The notes under the pieces were generated by a model. It saw nothing but the letters and a program-made list of their open reading frames with translations, was not told where the DNA came from and did not search any database. Positions 1 through 9,798 of a DNA stretch of 64,000 nucleotides are shown piece after piece. Where the stretch lies: assembly GCF_016124105.1 (NCBI RefSeq), contig NZ_JADGMQ010000006.1, forward strand, positions 62,001 through 126,000, read 5' to 3'. Position 1 is the stretch's first letter; each line of letters starts with the position of its first letter. Source of the stretch: Aquamicrobium zhengzhouense (lineage in GTDB: Bacteria; Pseudomonadota; Alphaproteobacteria; Rhizobiales; Rhizobiaceae). The position numbers were made by a program, and so were the translations under genes.

Positions 1-177
1 TGAGTAAAGGCGAGTGTTGCCTTCGCGCTTCGGCGATATAAGCCCCTTATCTTCGTAGAAACGAAGAGTACGAAGCGTTACGCCGAACAGGTTGGCCATA
101 TCTCCGATGCGGATGTAATTGTCGGATACCTCGGAAGCACTGGCTAAGCTTTCGCTGGCCGGCATCATGTTCATCAT
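1..177 (-). CDS. MerR-family transcriptional regulator (N-terminal part only)
   Basis: Only the first 59 codons are in the window; the gene runs off its left edge. Residues about 22-47 form a MerR-type winged HTH, with the family hallmark TLRTLRFYEDKGLI. MerR proteins bind between -35 and -10 elements as dimers, with effector specificity set by the missing C-terminal half, so the ligand cannot be named. The ATG at 177 is preceded on the minus strand by a GGGGA ribosome site. The gene is divergent from podJ. In relatives a MerR gene of this type often sits beside acyl-CoA dehydrogenase genes, but that is knowledge of the family and is not visible here. Confidence 0.85.
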   Translation of the reverse strand, partial: MMNMMPASESLASASEVSDNYIRIGDMANLFGVTLRTLRFYEDKGLISPKREGNTRLYS

Positions 178-617
178 TTTACATTTCCCCATACTCGCGC
201 CCGCGGATGCGGAACGCAAATTTGGATACCCTTGGGGCGAAAGGCATCCGGCTAAATGCTCGTCCGACCGTGAGGTCAGCGATTGGTCGGGGGTATAAAT
301 GGGCGGGATTTTTGCTGCAAGTGCGAAAAGACGCCGCTAGGTCACATTTTCTTTAACAGGTGAAAAAAGTCGCAGCGGCACGATCTGTTGTCCGAAGCTT
401 AAGAAGCATGGTTAACGTGTTGTTTACCATGCCGGGTAGAAGGTGCGCGGTAGTCGGTGTGCCGTGAGATCATGTCTACTGTCGATCACGGTTTTTCATC
501 GGGGGATACGCCGAAGGACGGACAGGGCCAAAGTGGCCCCGATCTGGATGGCGCTTCGGGCTTAGGTTGAAAAACGTGCCGGAATTTCCGGCCGATATGG
601 CGGTAGCGGACGTTTCG
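178..617. other. Divergent non-coding region between merR-type gene and podJ
   Basis: About 440 bases with no convincing gene. It must hold the promoters of both divergent genes. The part from about 345 to 435 is AT-richer and contains the inverted repeat and CtrA-like site listed separately. The podJ frame is open back to a TTG at 567, so the real podJ leader may be shorter by up to 51 bases. Confidence 0.6.
407..431. promoter_or_regulatory. Inverted repeat with CtrA-like box upstream of podJ
   Basis: CATGGTTAAC and GTTTACCATG form a 10-base inverted repeat (one mismatch) around five bases. Inside it, TTAA-N7-TTTA at 412-426 differs by one base from the CtrA consensus TTAA-N7-TTAA. It lies about 190 bases before the podJ start. 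In Caulobacter podJ transcription is cell-cycle controlled; direct CtrA binding here is an inference. Confidence 0.35.
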
Positions 618-3600
618 ATGAACAACAGGCGCTCTTATCTTGATTCGGTAAACGCGGGACGGCGTCGCCGTTCCAGCACGTCTCTAGAGCAGCTGAATGA
701 GACGTTGGCCGAACTCGAGAACCGAATCCGTCGGCCTATCGCGCCGAGTGATGGTGAGTCTCTTTTCGGACGCAGCCGCCACTTTGATGGCGCAAGGCAG
801 CATCAGGATGACACGCGAAAGTGGGATGAGCTGGCACGCCGCGCCGCGCCGCGGTCGGATCATCCCATGGTGGATGAGCTTCGTTCGCTTCGTGAAGAGG
901 TGCGAACGCAGATGACCACGGGGCTTCGGCGCGAATTTGCCGAGCTTCGCCAGGAGATTGATCAGGCGCTGCAGGGAAGTGGAGCAGTTGCGGACGCTGG
1001 CGAGCTCAAGGCCGAATTCGAGCGGCTGTCCGGGATGATCCATCGCCTCGCCGAGCAAAGTGATGATCGCCAGATCAACCTTTTGCGGCAGGAAATGGAA
1101 GGCGTGAAGAGCTCGCTCGGCAAGCTGGCGCGCGAAGAGACCGTGCAATCCTTCGACCGCCGCTGGGACGAGCTTGATCGCCGCTGGAATGACATCGCGG
1201 CCAAGGTATCTGCTCCCCAGGCCGGTCCGCATGATGGCGCAGTCCTCGATGCACTTTCTCACCGTCTTGAAACTATTTCGGCGGCCGTGGAGAAGCTTCC
1301 GAGCTCCGTCACGATGCGCTCGCTCGAAGAGAAGATGAAGATCCTTGCGTCGGCAGTCGATCAGTTCGCCCACCAGCAGGATCGAGTCAGCGCAGCTACC
1401 TTGGAAGCGATTGAAGAGCGACTTGACGAGATTTCCCGCGCGGTCGCGGCTTCCTCCGCCGTAGCATTTTCGCCTTCTTTCGATCCTGAGCCGTTCGAGC
1501 GGATCGAGGCGCGAATTTCCTCGCTTGCGCGCCAGCTGGTTTCAATTGTCGAAGAGAATCCGGCCAACGCTTTGGCGGGCCAGCTTGCCGACCTTGGGGT
1601 TCGCGTGGAGGAGATCGCGCGTCGGGTCGATATGCCTGACGACATGGTCAGCCGGTTGGCGAGCCAGATCGACGTCATCTCGCGCAAGCTTGATGAGACG
1701 CAGGCAGGACCTGACGTCGAGACGCTGCTTGAAGGGATGGAACGTCGTTTTGTGAATGTCGCCTCAATGCTGGAGCAGCGACAGGACGATGCGGTCGAGC
1801 AGGGCCGAGCGCTGTTCCGCGACCTTGAGCGTCGCCTCGATGATGTGACGGTACATTTGGGTGAGCGCGAGCCTTACGGCGATGCACTGGCGAGCGACCA
1901 CATTCTCCAGGCAATGGATGAGCGTTTTGCCGAGCTTGCAGGCCGTCTTGAACGACAGCCAATCGTCGAAGCGGGCGCGGCCAGCGTCGACACGGAGTTG
2001 CTGCGCAGTCTTGAGGCCCAGATTGCGGGGCTGACCGCGCAAATTTCGAGCCCAGACTTCGCGCAGATCCATCCGCGCCTGGACCGGATCGAGGATACGA
2101 TTGAGGATAACCGCCGGCTGGTCGTCGAGGCTGCTCGCCTTGCGGCAGAGGAAGCCGTGCGTAACATTACGCCCGGAACTGCTGATGACGCGGTCATCGC
2201 GACGCTGACAGACGATCTGAAGACGCTTGAGGCGCTGGCGCGTCGCTCCGATGAACGCAACACGAAGACGTTCGAGGCGATCCACGACACGCTACTGAAG
2301 ATCGTCGATCGGCTCAGCATGCTCGAGAGCGCTCAGGAAGAACAGCATGAGCGCCGCGAGAAGGTTCGCAATACCTTGCCCGAGACGCCATCCTTCGCTC
2401 CGGCTGAAGATGCGTTGTCGCTTGCGCCTGATGCCCATGAGATGAGCGCGGCTGAAGCAGCGCTTGAGGGGGCTATCGAGACGGTTCGCGCCGCAGATAA
2501 GGTCGTCGATACCGAGCCGAAGCGTTCGATGCTGTCAGGCCTTGCCAAGGCGTTGTCGGGACGGAAGGCGAAGCAGACCGCTGAAAGCGAGCCCGTTGCT
2601 GCGACGCCTTCAATGCCAGCAGCTGAGGTTCCGGAGTTCTCTGCGCCTTTGTTGGAAGCAGAGACTGCGCTTGATCCGCAGATTGCCAACGAGCCGCTGG
2701 TACCCGGATCGGGCGCGCCGGACCTGAACGCGATCATGAAGCGCGTCCGCAGCGCCAAGACTGCTGCTCCACAGGCAGGCGACGCGGAAATCGCCAAGGC
2801 CGATTTTATCGCTGCCGCGCGGCGGGCTGCTCAGGCTGCAGCTGCAGAAACGGATCCGTCGAAGGCGGGCGAAAATGGCAAGGGTGAGAAGAAGGGGACG
2901 CGAAGTCTTTTCGGCAAGAGCCGGGCGCCGCTCCTCGCGGGTGTCGCTGTCGTCGCTCTGACCATCCTTGGTCTGCAAATTGGGCGTACCATCGTCGCAG
3001 ATGACAGCCAGGCGCTGCAGCTGAACTCCGGAAACGCCGAGGAGGGTGCCGTCGCACTTCAGGGCGAGACAGGTACCGAGGAGAATCTCGTTTCCGAGCA
3101 GTCGGCGGTGCTCGAAGAACCTGCGCGGCCGCAGCCCGATCCTGCCGGCGACATGGCGTGGCTTGACCCGACCATTTCCAACGCGCTGCCCGAGGTCGAG
3201 GAACCCCCAGCGCCGGTTGAACAGGTCGCCTTGCCAGCCGAGCCGAGCGCTGAGGAAGTCGCAGCAATTCCGGTCAACGCTGGCCCCATAGCACTTCGCG
3301 AGGCCGCGGCGTCCGGAGATCCGAAGGCCCTGTTCGAGATTGCCAGCCGCTATGCGGAAGGTCGCGGCGTTGAAGCCGATATGGCTGAGGCGGCCAAATG
3401 GTACGAACAAGCTGCCGATCAGGGGCTCGCCCCCGCCCAGTACCGCATTGGCAACCTCTACGAAAAGGGGATCGGCGTCGAGCGCGATGTGGCCAAGGCA
3501 AAGACCTGGTACCAGCTCGCTGCGACGCAGGGCAATGCGAGCGCGATGCACAATCTCGCAGTTCTCCACGCCATGGGCGCTGACAAGGTTACAGACCACG

Positions 3601-4118
3601 ATTCGGCCGCCAGATGGTTCCTGGAAGCCGCAGAGCGGGGCGTCCGCGACAGCCAGTTCAACCTTGGAATTCTGGCGGCGAAAGGCGTCGGGATGAAGCA
3701 GAACCTTGAGGAAGCCTACAAATGGTTCGACCTCGTCGCTCGCGCCGGTGACAAGGATGCTGCCGAAAAGCGCGATGAAGTAGCAAAGGCGCTCAGCGCT
3801 GAATCATTGCAACGCGCGCGTAACGCAGCTGAACTCTGGGAGGTGCGTGAGGCCGATCCTGAAGCGAACGCGGTCGAAATCCCTGACAGCTGGAGCGAAG
3901 GCAGCGAGACCACTGCGAGCATCGATATGCGGCAGGCAGTGCGCAACATCCAACGCATCCTCAACGCGCAGGGCTTTGATGCCGGAGCCGAAGATGGCGT
4001 GATGGGCGAGCGCACCCGGGAAGCCATCACCGCTTTTCAGAAGGCAAACGGAATTCCTGCGACTGGCGAGGTTGATGAGGTGCTGGTGCGCAGTCTTCTT
4101 GACCGCCGTGGCGCTTGA
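618..4118 (+). CDS. podJ: PodJ-like polar localization protein with Sel1 repeats and peptidoglycan-binding domain
   Basis: A 1166-residue membrane protein with the PodJ architecture. The long cytoplasmic N-terminal part (to about residue 760) is charged and rich in coiled-coil heptads. One membrane segment follows at about 770-792 (LLAGVAVVALTILGLQIG). The periplasmic part has three to four Sel1/TPR-like repeats at about 897-1050 (AAKWYEQAADQG, KTWYQLAATQG) and a C-terminal peptidoglycan-binding domain at about 1100-1165 (GVMGERTREAITAFQKANG). PodJ organises one cell pole and recruits signalling kinases. I chose the ATG at 618 (MNNRRSYLD) because homologs start this way; the frame is open to an ATG at 597 and a TTG at 567. 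It is monocistronic, divergent from the MerR gene. Confidence 0.88.
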   Translation: MNNRRSYLDSVNAGRRRRSSTSLEQLNETLAELENRIRRPIAPSDGESLFGRSRHFDGARQHQDDTRKWDELARRAAPRSDHPMVDELRSLREEVRTQMTTGLRREFAELRQEIDQALQGSGAVADAGELKAEFERLSGMIHRLAEQSDDRQINLLRQEMEGVKSSLGKLAREETVQSFDRRWDELDRRWNDIAAKVSAPQAGPHDGAVLDALSHRLETISAAVEKLPSSVTMRSLEEKMKILASAVDQFAHQQDRVSAATLEAIEERLDEISRAVAASSAVAFSPSFDPEPFERIEARISSLARQLVSIVEENPANALAGQLADLGVRVEEIARRVDMPDDMVSRLASQIDVISRKLDETQAGPDVETLLEGMERRFVNVASMLEQRQDDAVEQGRALFRDLERRLDDVTVHLGEREPYGDALASDHILQAMDERFAELAGRLERQPIVEAGAASVDTELLRSLEAQIAGLTAQISSPDFAQIHPRLDRIEDTIEDNRRLVVEAARLAAEEAVRNITPGTADDAVIATLTDDLKTLEALARRSDERNTKTFEAIHDTLLKIVDRLSMLESAQEEQHERREKVRNTLPETPSFAPAEDALSLAPDAHEMSAAEAALEGAIETVRAADKVVDTEPKRSMLSGLAKALSGRKAKQTAESEPVAATPSMPAAEVPEFSAPLLEAETALDPQIANEPLVPGSGAPDLNAIMKRVRSAKTAAPQAGDAEIAKADFIAAARRAAQAAAAETDPSKAGENGKGEKKGTRSLFGKSRAPLLAGVAVVALTILGLQIGRTIVADDSQALQLNSGNAEEGAVALQGETGTEENLVSEQSAVLEEPARPQPDPAGDMAWLDPTISNALPEVEEPPAPVEQVALPAEPSAEEVAAIPVNAGPIALREAAASGDPKALFEIASRYAEGRGVEADMAEAAKWYEQAADQGLAPAQYRIGNLYEKGIGVERDVAKAKTWYQLAATQGNASAMHNLAVLHAMGADKVTDHDSAARWFLEAAERGVRDSQFNLGILAAKGVGMKQNLEEAYKWFDLVARAGDKDAAEKRDEVAKALSAESLQRARNAAELWEVREADPEANAVEIPDSWSEGSETTASIDMRQAVRNIQRILNAQGFDAGAEDGVMGERTREAITAFQKANGIPATGEVDEVLVRSLLDRRGA

Positions 4119-4223
4119 TAAGCAGCATGTGGTAATGGCCGCGGTCACTTTGCTAATCTGGTGATCTTCGGTCGCCCCCGGCCGCCGATGTTTCGGTAAC
4201 GCCCATTCTCCAGGAGGGAGATG

Positions 4224-4646
4224 ATGATAAAGGAATTTCAGGAGTTTATCGCCAAGGGTAACGTCATGGACCTTGCGGTTGGCGTGATCATTGGCGGCGC
4301 GTTTGGTCTGATCGTCTCCTCGCTTGTCGATGACATCATCATGCCAATCGTCGGGGCCCTTTTCGGCGGCTTCGATTTTTCCAACTATTTCCTGCCGCTG
4401 TCGTCAGAAGTCACTGCCAACACGCTCGCCGCAGCGCGTGAGCAGGGCGCAGTCTTTGCCTATGGCAATTTCCTCACCGTGATCATCAATTTCATGATCC
4501 TCGCCTGGATCATCTTCCTGATGGTCAAAGGTGTGAACTCGATGCGCCGCCGCCTCGAAAAGGAAAAGGCTGCAGAGCCGGCAGCACCGCCTGCGGAAGA
4601 CGTCAAGCTGCTGACCGAGATCCGCGACATTCTCGCGACGAAGTAA
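4224..4646 (+). CDS. mscL: Large-conductance mechanosensitive channel MscL
   Basis: A 140-residue inner-membrane protein of the usual MscL length. It opens under membrane tension and releases solutes during hypo-osmotic shock. The N-terminal amphipathic helix ([12 protein letters not shown]) is followed by the glycine-rich first membrane helix ([17 protein letters not shown]), a periplasmic loop, a second helix at about 73-100, and a charged cytoplasmic helix ending in EIRDILA. The ribosome site AGGAGG at 4212-4217 fits the second of two adjacent ATGs (4224) better than the first (4221). A strong terminator follows. Its proximity to the NAGGN osmoprotectant operon may reflect a shared osmotic-stress theme, but hemA lies between them. 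Confidence 0.96.
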   Translation: MIKEFQEFIAKGNVMDLAVGVIIGGAFGLIVSSLVDDIIMPIVGALFGGFDFSNYFLPLSSEVTANTLAAAREQGAVFAYGNFLTVIINFMILAWIIFLMVKGVNSMRRRLEKEKAAEPAAPPAEDVKLLTEIRDILATK

Positions 4647-4662
4647 GTCTAGCGTCTTTAAC

Positions 4663-4697
4663 AAAAAGCCCCGGTTGCGACGCAGCCGGGGCTTTTT
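4663..4697. terminator. Bidirectional rho-independent terminator between mscL and hemA
   Basis: A GC-rich stem (AAAAAGCCCCGG paired with CCGGGGCTTTTT, slightly extended by further pairs) has A5 on its left and T5 on its right flank, so it can end transcription of both convergent genes. Confidence 0.9.
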
Positions 4698-4723
4698 CGA
4701 TGTTTATACTAGGAGCGGGCGTC

Positions 4724-6004
4724 TCAGCCGCCAGCTTGCGAGACCACCAGCGGTACGATGCGGTCCGAGCGAGCAGGTTCTCGCGGAGCCGCGACGTCGC
4801 GGAACGGGATGCCGAGGGCAGTCCAGGTCTCGACCAGCGCATCTTTCAAAACGTCGATCAGCGCATCGTCGTGGCACGGCGTTGGCGTGATACGCAGTCG
4901 CTCCGTCCCGCGCGGCACCGTCGGGTAATTGATCGGTTGGATGTAGATGTTGTGCTTCGCCAGAAGACGGTCGCTCGCCATCTTGCACAGCTCCGGATCG
5001 CCAACCAGCAGCGGAACAATATGCGTTTCCGACGGCATGACCGGCAGGTCGGCGGCGGCAAGAACGTCCTTGGTTCGCTGGGCCTGACGTTGCTGGCCCT
5101 CACGCTCCACGCTGGAAGCCTTGAGGTGGCGGATTGACGCCGTAGCAGCGGCAGCAATCGACGGCGGCAAGGCAGTGGTGAAGATGAAGCCCGGCGCGTA
5201 GGAGCGCACGGCATCGATGACTTCGCGCGTGCCGGTGATGTAGCCGCCAAGCGCACCGAACGCCTTGGCGAGCGTGCCCTCGATGACGTCGATGCGGTGA
5301 GCCAGGCCGTCGCGCTCGGTGATACCGCCTCCGCGTGCGCCATACATGCCGACTGCGTGGACCTCATCAATGTAGGTCATCGCATTGTACTTTTCAGCGA
5401 GCTCAACGATCTTCTCGATCGGCGCAATGTCGCCGTCCATTGAGTAGACGCTCTCGAACACGATCAGCTTGGCGCGTTCCTTGCCGGCTTGCTGCAGCAG
5501 GCTTTCCAGATGCGTAACGTCATTATGGCGGAAAATCTTCTTTTCCGCGCCGGAGCGCCGCACGCCCTCGATCATCGAGGCATGGTTCAACTCGTCCGAC
5601 AGGATCAGGCAGTTGGGCAGCAGGCGACCGATTGTCGAGATCGCGGCTTCATTGGAAACGAAACCCGACGTGAAGACGAGACCAGCTTCCTTGCTGTGAA
5701 GATCGGCCAGCTCTTCCTCAAGTTCCACCAGCGGGTGGTTGGTCCCTGAAATGTTGCGCGTACCGCCGGCTCCGGTCCCCATGCTTCCAGCAGCGTTCTG
5801 GGATGCAGAGATCACATCGGGATGCTGACCCATGCCGAGGTAATCGTTCGAGCACCAGACTGTAATCTCGCGCGCCTCACCCTCGGAACGCCAGATCGCC
5901 TGCGGGAAACGACCCACAATACGTTCAAGATTGGCAAATACACGATAGCGGCGCTCGTCATGGAGCTGTGCGATCGCTTCCTCAAAAAATCGCTGGTAAT
6001 TCAT
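4724..6004 (-). CDS. hemA: 5-aminolevulinate synthase
   Basis: A 426-residue PLP enzyme that condenses glycine with succinyl-CoA to 5-aminolevulinate, the first step of haem and tetrapyrrole synthesis in alphaproteobacteria (Shemin pathway). Visible are the fold-type I landmarks: the glycine-rich [11 protein letters not shown], the PLP-binding [10 protein letters not shown] (Asp about 213) and the Schiff-base lysine in [15 protein letters not shown] (about 245). The frame is open 37 codons further upstream, but the start at 6004 ([10 protein letters not shown]) has a good ribosome site (TAGGCGAG) and matches the family N-terminus. It converges on mscL and is divergent from the NAGGN operon. 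Confidence 0.96.
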   Translation of the reverse strand: MNYQRFFEEAIAQLHDERRYRVFANLERIVGRFPQAIWRSEGEAREITVWCSNDYLGMGQHPDVISASQNAAGSMGTGAGGTRNISGTNHPLVELEEELADLHSKEAGLVFTSGFVSNEAAISTIGRLLPNCLILSDELNHASMIEGVRRSGAEKKIFRHNDVTHLESLLQQAGKERAKLIVFESVYSMDGDIAPIEKIVELAEKYNAMTYIDEVHAVGMYGARGGGITERDGLAHRIDVIEGTLAKAFGALGGYITGTREVIDAVRSYAPGFIFTTALPPSIAAAATASIRHLKASSVEREGQQRQAQRTKDVLAAADLPVMPSETHIVPLLVGDPELCKMASDRLLAKHNIYIQPINYPTVPRGTERLRITPTPCHDDALIDVLKDALVETWTALGIPFRDVAAPREPARSDRIVPLVVSQAGG

Positions 6005-6157
6005 CTCGCCTACCAAAGAATGCGGCCGGAAAATAGTACCGCCAAGGCGCTGCGTCCACGTACTGTTTACGGTCAAATTGCCACGCCGGATTGAGCCCAG
6101 ATTAGCTCTCTGCACCGCCTATCCATTTGATCTGACGCAACTGGAGACAATTTTTCC

Positions 6158-6182
6158 GGAACAATCCCATCGGACTGGCGTT
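6158..6182 (+). promoter_or_regulatory. EcfG-type general stress promoter for the NAGGN operon
   Basis: GGAAC at 6158-6162 and CGTT at 6179-6182 are separated by exactly 16 bases, matching the consensus GGAAC-N16/17-CGTT of EcfG (RpoE2-like) general-stress sigma factors. A start site near 6190 would give a leader of about 70 bases before asnO. Sequence match only. Confidence 0.6.
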
Positions 6183-6260
6183 CGCAAACTGGGGTCCGTC
6201 GGGCCCTACTGTTGTGTCAGCACATCAGCAACGATCAAAAACAGGAGATCTCCCGGAACC

Positions 6261-8036
6261 GTGTGTGGGATTTGTGGTGAAGTACGTTTCGATGGCGCGC
6301 AGCCTTCTGCGATAGCTCAAACGAGAATGATGGACGCTCTCGCGCCCCGCGGGCCGGATGGTTCCGGTCTTGCCATTCATGGCAATGTAGCGCTCGGACA
6401 CCGTCGGCTCAGGATCATTGATCTGTCCGAGAAGGCCCGACAGCCAATGGTAGACGCTGAGCTTGGGCTCGCGATCGCCTTTAACGGCTGCATCTACAAT
6501 TATCCAGAATTGCGCGAAGAACTTGAAGGCAAGGGATACCGGTTCTTCTCGAAGGGTGACACGGAAGTCATCCTCAAGGCCTGGCATGCGTGGGGCAAGG
6601 AATGCGTGAAGCGCTTCCACGGCATGTTTGCCTTTGTCTTGCATGAGCGCGACAGCGGGCGGGTCGTGATGGCCCGAGACCGGTTCGGCATCAAGCCGCT
6701 TTATCTTGCTGAGACACCACACTCGATCCGGTTTGCGTCATCTCTGCCTGCGCTTTTGCGCGCGGGTGACGTCGATACCTCTATCGATCGCGTCGCGCTC
6801 CACCACTACATGACGTTCCACGCGGTGGTGCCGCCGCCTCGCACGATCATAAAAGGTGTTCGCAAGCTTCCGCCGGCAACTATCCGCGTGATCGAGCCAG
6901 ATGGCAGTCGCGAAGATTCAGTCTACTGGGCGCCGCCCTATCAGCGCGATCCGCAATACGCATCGCTGAAATCCGACGACTGGCGGGACATGGTGCTCGA
7001 CGGTCTTCGCCGCGCCGTACGCCGCCGTATGGTCGCTGACGTGCCGGTCGGAGTTCTGTTGTCCGGTGGCGTCGATTCCAGTCTCATCGTCGGTATTCTG
7101 GCAGAGGAAGGCCAGCACGGGCTTGCGACCTTCTCCGTGGGCTTCGAGGAAGCCAATGGCGAAAAGGGCGATGAGTTTCAGTATTCCGACCTGATCGCGA
7201 ACCGCTACGACACCGACCATCACAAGATTTTCGTCGGGTCGGACCGGCTGCTTGAGGCGCTGCCAGGTGTAATCGGGGCGATGTCGGAGCCCATGGTGTC
7301 CTATGACAATGCCGGGTTCTACCTGCTCTCGCAGGAGGTCTCGAAGCATGTGAAGGTGGTCCAGTCGGGGCAGGGCGCGGACGAAGTTTTCGGCGGTTAC
7401 CATTGGTATCCGCCCCTTGCGAATTCAAACGATGTCGTTGGCGATTATGCCCGCGTGTTCTTCGATCGCTCGCACGAAGTTCTTAAGAGCCAGGTCAATG
7501 CCGACTGGTTGCCGAGCGACGATGTGAGCCGTCAATTCGTCGCGGATCATCTTAACGCGCCCGGTGCCGACACCCCGGTTGACGCGGCGCTACGCCTCGA
7601 CAGCCATGTGATGCTGGTAGACGATCCGGTCAAGCGCGTCGACAACATGACGATGGCTTGGGGACTGGAAGCGCGCGTACCGTTTCTGGATCATGAGCTT
7701 GTTGAGCTGGCTGCGAACATCCCGCCTGAAGAAAAGCTCCGCAGCGGCGGCAAAGGCGTGCTGAAAGACGCAGCGCGGCTCGTTGTTCCGCACGAGGTGA
7801 TCGATCGCCCCAAAGGTTACTTCCCCGTCCCGCAACTGAAATATGTCGACGGCCCATATCTTGAGATGGTGCAGGACGCACTCAACTCCCGCGTGGCACG
7901 CGAGCGAGCAATCTTCCGCGACGATTATCTGAACGATCTTTTTGCCAACCCCTCCGATCACATTACGCCGCTGCGAGGATCGGAACTTTGGCAGGTTGGC
8001 CTTCTCGAAATGTGGATGCAGAGCCATGGGATATAG
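6261..8036 (+). CDS. asnO: N-acetylglutaminylglutamine amidotransferase (asparagine synthase family)
   Basis: A 591-residue asparagine-synthase-like amidotransferase that converts N-acetylglutaminylglutamine to its amide (NAGGN), a dipeptide osmoprotectant. The class II glutaminase domain starts with the catalytic Cys at position 2 (MCGICGEV) and includes LAPRGPDGSG. The synthetase domain carries the ATP pyrophosphatase loop SGGVDSS at about 268-274. The start is a GTG at 6261, required so that the nucleophile Cys follows the initiator; the frame is open 61 codons further upstream without meaning. Assignment to NAGGN rather than asparagine synthesis rests on the following ngg and M42 genes, a known three-gene set. 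Confidence 0.93.
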   Translation: MCGICGEVRFDGAQPSAIAQTRMMDALAPRGPDGSGLAIHGNVALGHRRLRIIDLSEKARQPMVDAELGLAIAFNGCIYNYPELREELEGKGYRFFSKGDTEVILKAWHAWGKECVKRFHGMFAFVLHERDSGRVVMARDRFGIKPLYLAETPHSIRFASSLPALLRAGDVDTSIDRVALHHYMTFHAVVPPPRTIIKGVRKLPPATIRVIEPDGSREDSVYWAPPYQRDPQYASLKSDDWRDMVLDGLRRAVRRRMVADVPVGVLLSGGVDSSLIVGILAEEGQHGLATFSVGFEEANGEKGDEFQYSDLIANRYDTDHHKIFVGSDRLLEALPGVIGAMSEPMVSYDNAGFYLLSQEVSKHVKVVQSGQGADEVFGGYHWYPPLANSNDVVGDYARVFFDRSHEVLKSQVNADWLPSDDVSRQFVADHLNAPGADTPVDAALRLDSHVMLVDDPVKRVDNMTMAWGLEARVPFLDHELVELAANIPPEEKLRSGGKGVLKDAARLVVPHEVIDRPKGYFPVPQLKYVDGPYLEMVQDALNSRVARERAIFRDDYLNDLFANPSDHITPLRGSELWQVGLLEMWMQSHGI

Positions 8037-8040
8037 TCGA

Positions 8041-9798
8041 ATGGCGCGTAATGAGCGGCCGCAGGCGCATAGACTCCAGCGCTTCCACGCGCAGGCGCGC
8101 GGTCAGGCAGGAATGGAGCCTCCACAATCCGAAGCCTGCATCGATTGCGGCTGGGGCCGGTTGATCTTCTCTCATACATTTGACGATCCCCAGCAGATCG
8201 TCGATGCCCTGCGTGAAGAGGGGCCTGAGCGCAGGGACATTGCGTTCTACGTTCGTGATCCGCACGTGCTGCTGGCTGCGGCTCCGCAAGAAATTTTCCT
8301 AGATCCGTCCCACACCTACCGACTGGACATCTCGACCTACCGTGCCAGCCGCCGCCAGCCTCGCGGATTTTTCATCCGCAGGCTCTCGACCGAGGCGGAT
8401 GCGCGCGCGGTAAACCGCATCTATGGCTCGCGAGGCATGGTTCAGGTTCGGCCTGACTTCTTCTGGAGCAACCGGGACAGCCGGGCGCTGATCTATCTGG
8501 TGGCCGAGGATGAGACGACCGGGGAGATCATCGGGACCGTGACCGGGGTCGATCATCCACGCGCCTTCTCCGATCCGGAGCAGGGATCATCGCTCTGGTG
8601 TCTGGCAGTCGACGGGCAGGCCAAGCATCCAGGCATCGGCGAAATGCTGGTGCGTCGCCTGGCGGAGCATTTTTCCGCCCGCGGCCGGGCCTATATGGAC
8701 CTTTCGGTGCTTCACGATAATGCAAACGCGATCAAGCTCTACGAGAAGCTAGGCTTCCGCCGCGTTCCGGTCTTTGCGGTAAAACGCAAGAACCCGATCA
8801 ACGAGAAGTTGTTCTCACGCCCGCTTGAGGATTATGACGGACTCAACCCATACGCACGCCTGATCGTTGACGAGGCGCATCGGCGTGGCGTGCATGTCGA
8901 GATCACGGATGCGGAAGGCGGGTTCTTTCGACTGTCGCATGGCGGTCGGTCCGTCCACTGCCGCGAAAGTTTGTCAGAGCTCACCTCCGCTGTTGCAATG
9001 TCGATCTGCGACGACAAGGCGGTAACCCGTCGTGTGGTCGAGAGTGCTGGTCTGTCAGTTCCGGAGCAGATAGTTGCGAGCGATGATGATGAAGTGCTGG
9101 AAGCTTTCCTCAAGAAACATGAGCGCGTGGTCGTAAAGCCCGCTCGGGGCGAACAGGGGCGCGGAATTGCTGTCGGGATCGACGCAGTTGAAGATACCAA
9201 GGCCGCAATCGCGAATGCGCGCACGGTATGCGACCGTGTCCTGATCGAAGCGTGTTTTAGCGGCGAAGACCTTCGGCTGGTGGTGATCGATTTCAAGCTG
9301 GTTGCGGCAGCCGTACGTCGACCTCCGCATGTAATCGGTGATGGACGCAAAAAAATCCGCAGTCTGATTGTTGCCCAATCGCGCCGCCGCGCATCTGCAA
9401 CCGGCGGCGAGAGCACAATTCCGATCGATGCCGAGACCGAGCGTTGCCTCGCAATCGCTGGCTACACCCTCGATAGTGTTCCCGAAAACGGCGTCGAGAT
9501 TATGGTTCGCAAGACCGCCAATCTCCATACAGGCGGGTCAATCCATGACGTGACGGACATCGTTCATCCTCGCCTGGTCGAGGCCGCGATCGCCGCTGCC
9601 AAAGCGATTGACATCCCTGTCGTCGGTATCGATTTCATGGTCAAAAGCCCGGACAGGCCCGACTACGTCTTCATCGAGGCAAATGAGCGGCCGGGACTTG
9701 CAAATCACGAGCCGCAACCAACGGCGGAGCGGTTCCTTGATTTGCTGTTTCCTCTGTCGGGCGCGCGGGCGGCAGCTATGGCGCTGGGCCGGGCCTGA
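8041..9798 (+). CDS. ngg: N-acetylglutaminylglutamine synthetase (GNAT plus ATP-grasp fusion)
   Basis: A 585-residue fusion. The N-terminal half (about 110-250) is a GNAT acetyltransferase with the acetyl-CoA loop HPGIGEMLVRRL and the C-terminal hallmark AIKLYEKLGFRR. The second half (about 320-560) is an ATP-grasp ligase related to cyanophycin synthetase and RimK (SICDDKAVTRRVVE, VVKPARGEQGRGI, GIDFMV, FIEANERPGL). Together they would acetylate glutamine and ligate a second glutamine, giving the substrate of AsnO. It starts four bases after asnO; an in-frame ATG at 8026, overlapping asnO, is an alternative start. The next gene overlaps its stop by one base, so the three genes form one operon. 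Confidence 0.92.
   Translation: MARNERPQAHRLQRFHAQARGQAGMEPPQSEACIDCGWGRLIFSHTFDDPQQIVDALREEGPERRDIAFYVRDPHVLLAAAPQEIFLDPSHTYRLDISTYRASRRQPRGFFIRRLSTEADARAVNRIYGSRGMVQVRPDFFWSNRDSRALIYLVAEDETTGEIIGTVTGVDHPRAFSDPEQGSSLWCLAVDGQAKHPGIGEMLVRRLAEHFSARGRAYMDLSVLHDNANAIKLYEKLGFRRVPVFAVKRKNPINEKLFSRPLEDYDGLNPYARLIVDEAHRRGVHVEITDAEGGFFRLSHGGRSVHCRESLSELTSAVAMSICDDKAVTRRVVESAGLSVPEQIVASDDDEVLEAFLKKHERVVVKPARGEQGRGIAVGIDAVEDTKAAIANARTVCDRVLIEACFSGEDLRLVVIDFKLVAAAVRRPPHVIGDGRKKIRSLIVAQSRRRASATGGESTIPIDAETERCLAIAGYTLDSVPENGVEIMVRKTANLHTGGSIHDVTDIVHPRLVEAAIAAAKAIDIPVVGIDFMVKSPDRPDYVFIEANERPGLANHEPQPTAERFLDLLFPLSGARAAAMALGRA

Noticed and set aside
2610-3599. Minus-strand open frames inside podJ
   Set aside because: Shadows in a GC-rich coding region; the plus-strand protein has clear domains throughout.
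6005-6115. 37-codon N-terminal extension of hemA
   Set aside because: The start at 6004 has a good ribosome site and matches the family N-terminus.
6078-6260. 61-codon N-terminal extension of asnO
   Set aside because: AsnO needs Cys at position 2 after processing of the initiator; GTG 6261 provides it, and the extension would overlap the EcfG-type promoter.
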